A DNA stretch of 64,000 nucleotides. Source: Prodigiosinella aquatilis. Its GTDB lineage: Bacteria > Pseudomonadota > Gammaproteobacteria > Enterobacterales > Enterobacteriaceae. Location: assembly GCA_030388725.1 (NCBI GenBank), contig CP128857.1, positions 4,278,001 to 4,342,000 of the forward strand, written 5' to 3'. Positions 62,949 to 64,000 of this stretch are shown piece by piece. The translations under genes were made by a program, and so were the position numbers. The stretch's first letter is position 1; every line of letters begins with the position of its first letter. The notes under the pieces were generated by a model that was given only the letters and a program-made list of their open reading frames with translations, did not search any database and had not been told where the DNA came from.

Positions 62949-64000
62949 TCAACGGATAAGGTCAAAGTTGTAATCAGTTTTACCCAATTTCATGGTTTCC
63001 CGATCCAGCTTCTCCAGTACCGCGTTCACCAATGTCGTCAGGATCGACATTGCACCTTCATAGCCCCAGGTAGTCTGACGGTGCAGATGGTGACGATCAA
63101 ACAGCGGGAAACCGAGACGGATCAACGGCACTTCAAACTGCTCGCCCTTCGCCAACGTATCGCGCTGGATAAACTTACCGTAGGAATTACCGATCATGAA
63201 ATCCGGTTTATTGGTAAACATCAGCGATCGGAAATGCCATAGATCGCAGCCGACATACACTTCACTGTCCTGGCCGTAAGGGGAGTCCGCCAGCATTTTC
63301 TTCATCGCCTTCTGCCAGCGTTTGTTGCCGTTATGGCACAGGATAACGGTTGGTTCACAACCTAATTCCAGCAAAAACCGCGTCAGTCCCATGACAAAAT
63401 CTGGATCGCCATACAATCCGAAGCGCTTGCCATGTAGCCAGGTGTGGGAATCCAGCATCATGTCCACCAGCCGTCCGCGTTCCAGCGTCAGTTCGTCTGC
63501 AATCGGCTTGCCGGTCAGTTCACTGATCGTCATCAACAGCTTATCCGTCGCCGCCAGACCGATCGGCACCGCTACCTCAGTCGCCGGCTGCTGCCAGTTT
63601 TCCTGCACCACTTTCTTGGTTTTGGCCAGTTGCCACGGTTGTAACAACAGGGTATCGATAGCATTGGGCGCCTCGCGCATCTCCTGTTGCGTTGTGCCGC
63701 CGGCATACATGCGATAGTGTCCATCCGCCGGGGTATCCAGTACGTCGGACGGGTCTGACAACAGACTGCACGGCACATCCATCTGCGCCATCATGCGTTT
63801 AATCACCCGATAATTGCCGAGATAGGTTTCAAACCCGGTGACCACATTCAGCCGCTGCTGACTGCCCGGCTGATATTGTTTTTCCTCACCACCAGTGAAG
63901 GTACGGGCAAAACCTTCAAACATGTTGTCCCAACCGGTAACGTGACTACCAATGAAACTCGGTGTGTGTGCATAGGGAATCGGCATGTCGGCATCAACAA
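62949..64000 (-). CDS. nifK: Nitrogenase MoFe protein beta chain NifK, C-terminal part
   Basis: The frame enters from the right edge and stops at 62949, giving about 350 C-terminal residues of the roughly 520 expected. It contains the blocks PSFIGSHVTGWDNM, TWLHGKRFGLYGDPDFVMGL and the final LDRETMKLGKTDYNFDLIR. The start, the P-cluster cysteines and the nifHD genes lie outside the window. An internal ATG at 63986 is not the start. Confidence 0.96.
   Translation of the reverse strand, partial: VDADMPIPYAHTPSFIGSHVTGWDNMFEGFARTFTGGEEKQYQPGSQQRLNVVTGFETYLGNYRVIKRMMAQMDVPCSLLSDPSDVLDTPADGHYRMYAGGTTQQEMREAPNAIDTLLLQPWQLAKTKKVVQENWQQPATEVAVPIGLAATDKLLMTISELTGKPIADELTLERGRLVDMMLDSHTWLHGKRFGLYGDPDFVMGLTRFLLELGCEPTVILCHNGNKRWQKAMKKMLADSPYGQDSEVYVGCDLWHFRSLMFTNKPDFMIGNSYGKFIQRDTLAKGEQFEVPLIRLGFPLFDRHHLHRQTTWGYEGAMSILTTLVNAVLEKLDRETMKLGKTDYNFDLIR

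Overview
The window is a chromosomal segment of a nitrogen-fixing, plant-associated member of the Enterobacterales. Its core genes read like Escherichia coli orthologues (lysC, pgi, yjeI, epmB, efp, fbp, mpl, purA, hflCKX, hfq, miaA, mutL, amiB, tsaE, nnr, queG). It also carries ERIC repeats, an Erwinia-type levansucrase and a Klebsiella-type nif cluster. That mix fits the soft-rot family Pectobacteriaceae (Dickeya, Pectobacterium, Brenneria, Musicola and relatives); the genus cannot be fixed from the sequence alone.

Layout. (1) 1-23.9 kb is ordinary core genome: the 3' end of ruvX, lysC with its lysine riboswitch, pgi, yjeI, divergent epmB/efp, fbp, mpl, purA, yjeT, and the hflC-hflK-hflX-hfq-miaA-mutL-amiB-tsaE-nnr train facing queG. 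A dead IS4 copy sits in the loop of the terminator between mpl and purA. (2) 23.9-38.0 kb is accessory DNA at the tRNA-Gly locus that in E. coli follows queG (glyVXY). Two identical 76-nt tRNA-Gly genes, each with its own promoter, now lie 4.8 kb apart. Below the first is an operon for a Sec-signal protein, an EF-hand-like protein and a complete MacAB-TolC-type exporter. Between the two tRNAs are a 2-hydroxyacid dehydrogenase, two ERIC repeats and a three-gene cassette: a secreted thiaminase-I-like protein followed by two LecB-like lectins. Beyond the second tRNA are a decayed ABC ATPase and a second EF-hand-like paralogue, a relic of the same exporter locus. (3) 38.1-45.3 kb holds ohr/ohrR with paired operators and the abgA-abgB-abgT / abgR system for p-aminobenzoyl-glutamate. 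(4) 45.3-64 kb is the nif cluster in Klebsiella order (Q B A L | F | M Z W V S U | X N E | Y T K), entering nifK at the edge. A levansucrase gene lies between nifF and nifM.

How it works together. In the nif cluster, NifL/NifA control sigma-54 promoters that can be seen upstream of nifL, nifF, nifB, nifU and nifE. NifA-type TGT-N10-ACA sites lie about 50-100 bp upstream of the nifB, nifU and nifE promoters. NifU, NifS, NifB, NifQ, NifV, NifE, NifN, NifX and NifY make FeMo-co; NifM, NifW, NifZ and NifT assist maturation; NifF donates electrons.

The most novel content is the thiaminase-like/lectin cassette between the tRNAs and the exporter operon with its decayed second copy. Function for both is inferred from motifs recalled from known families; no database search was run.
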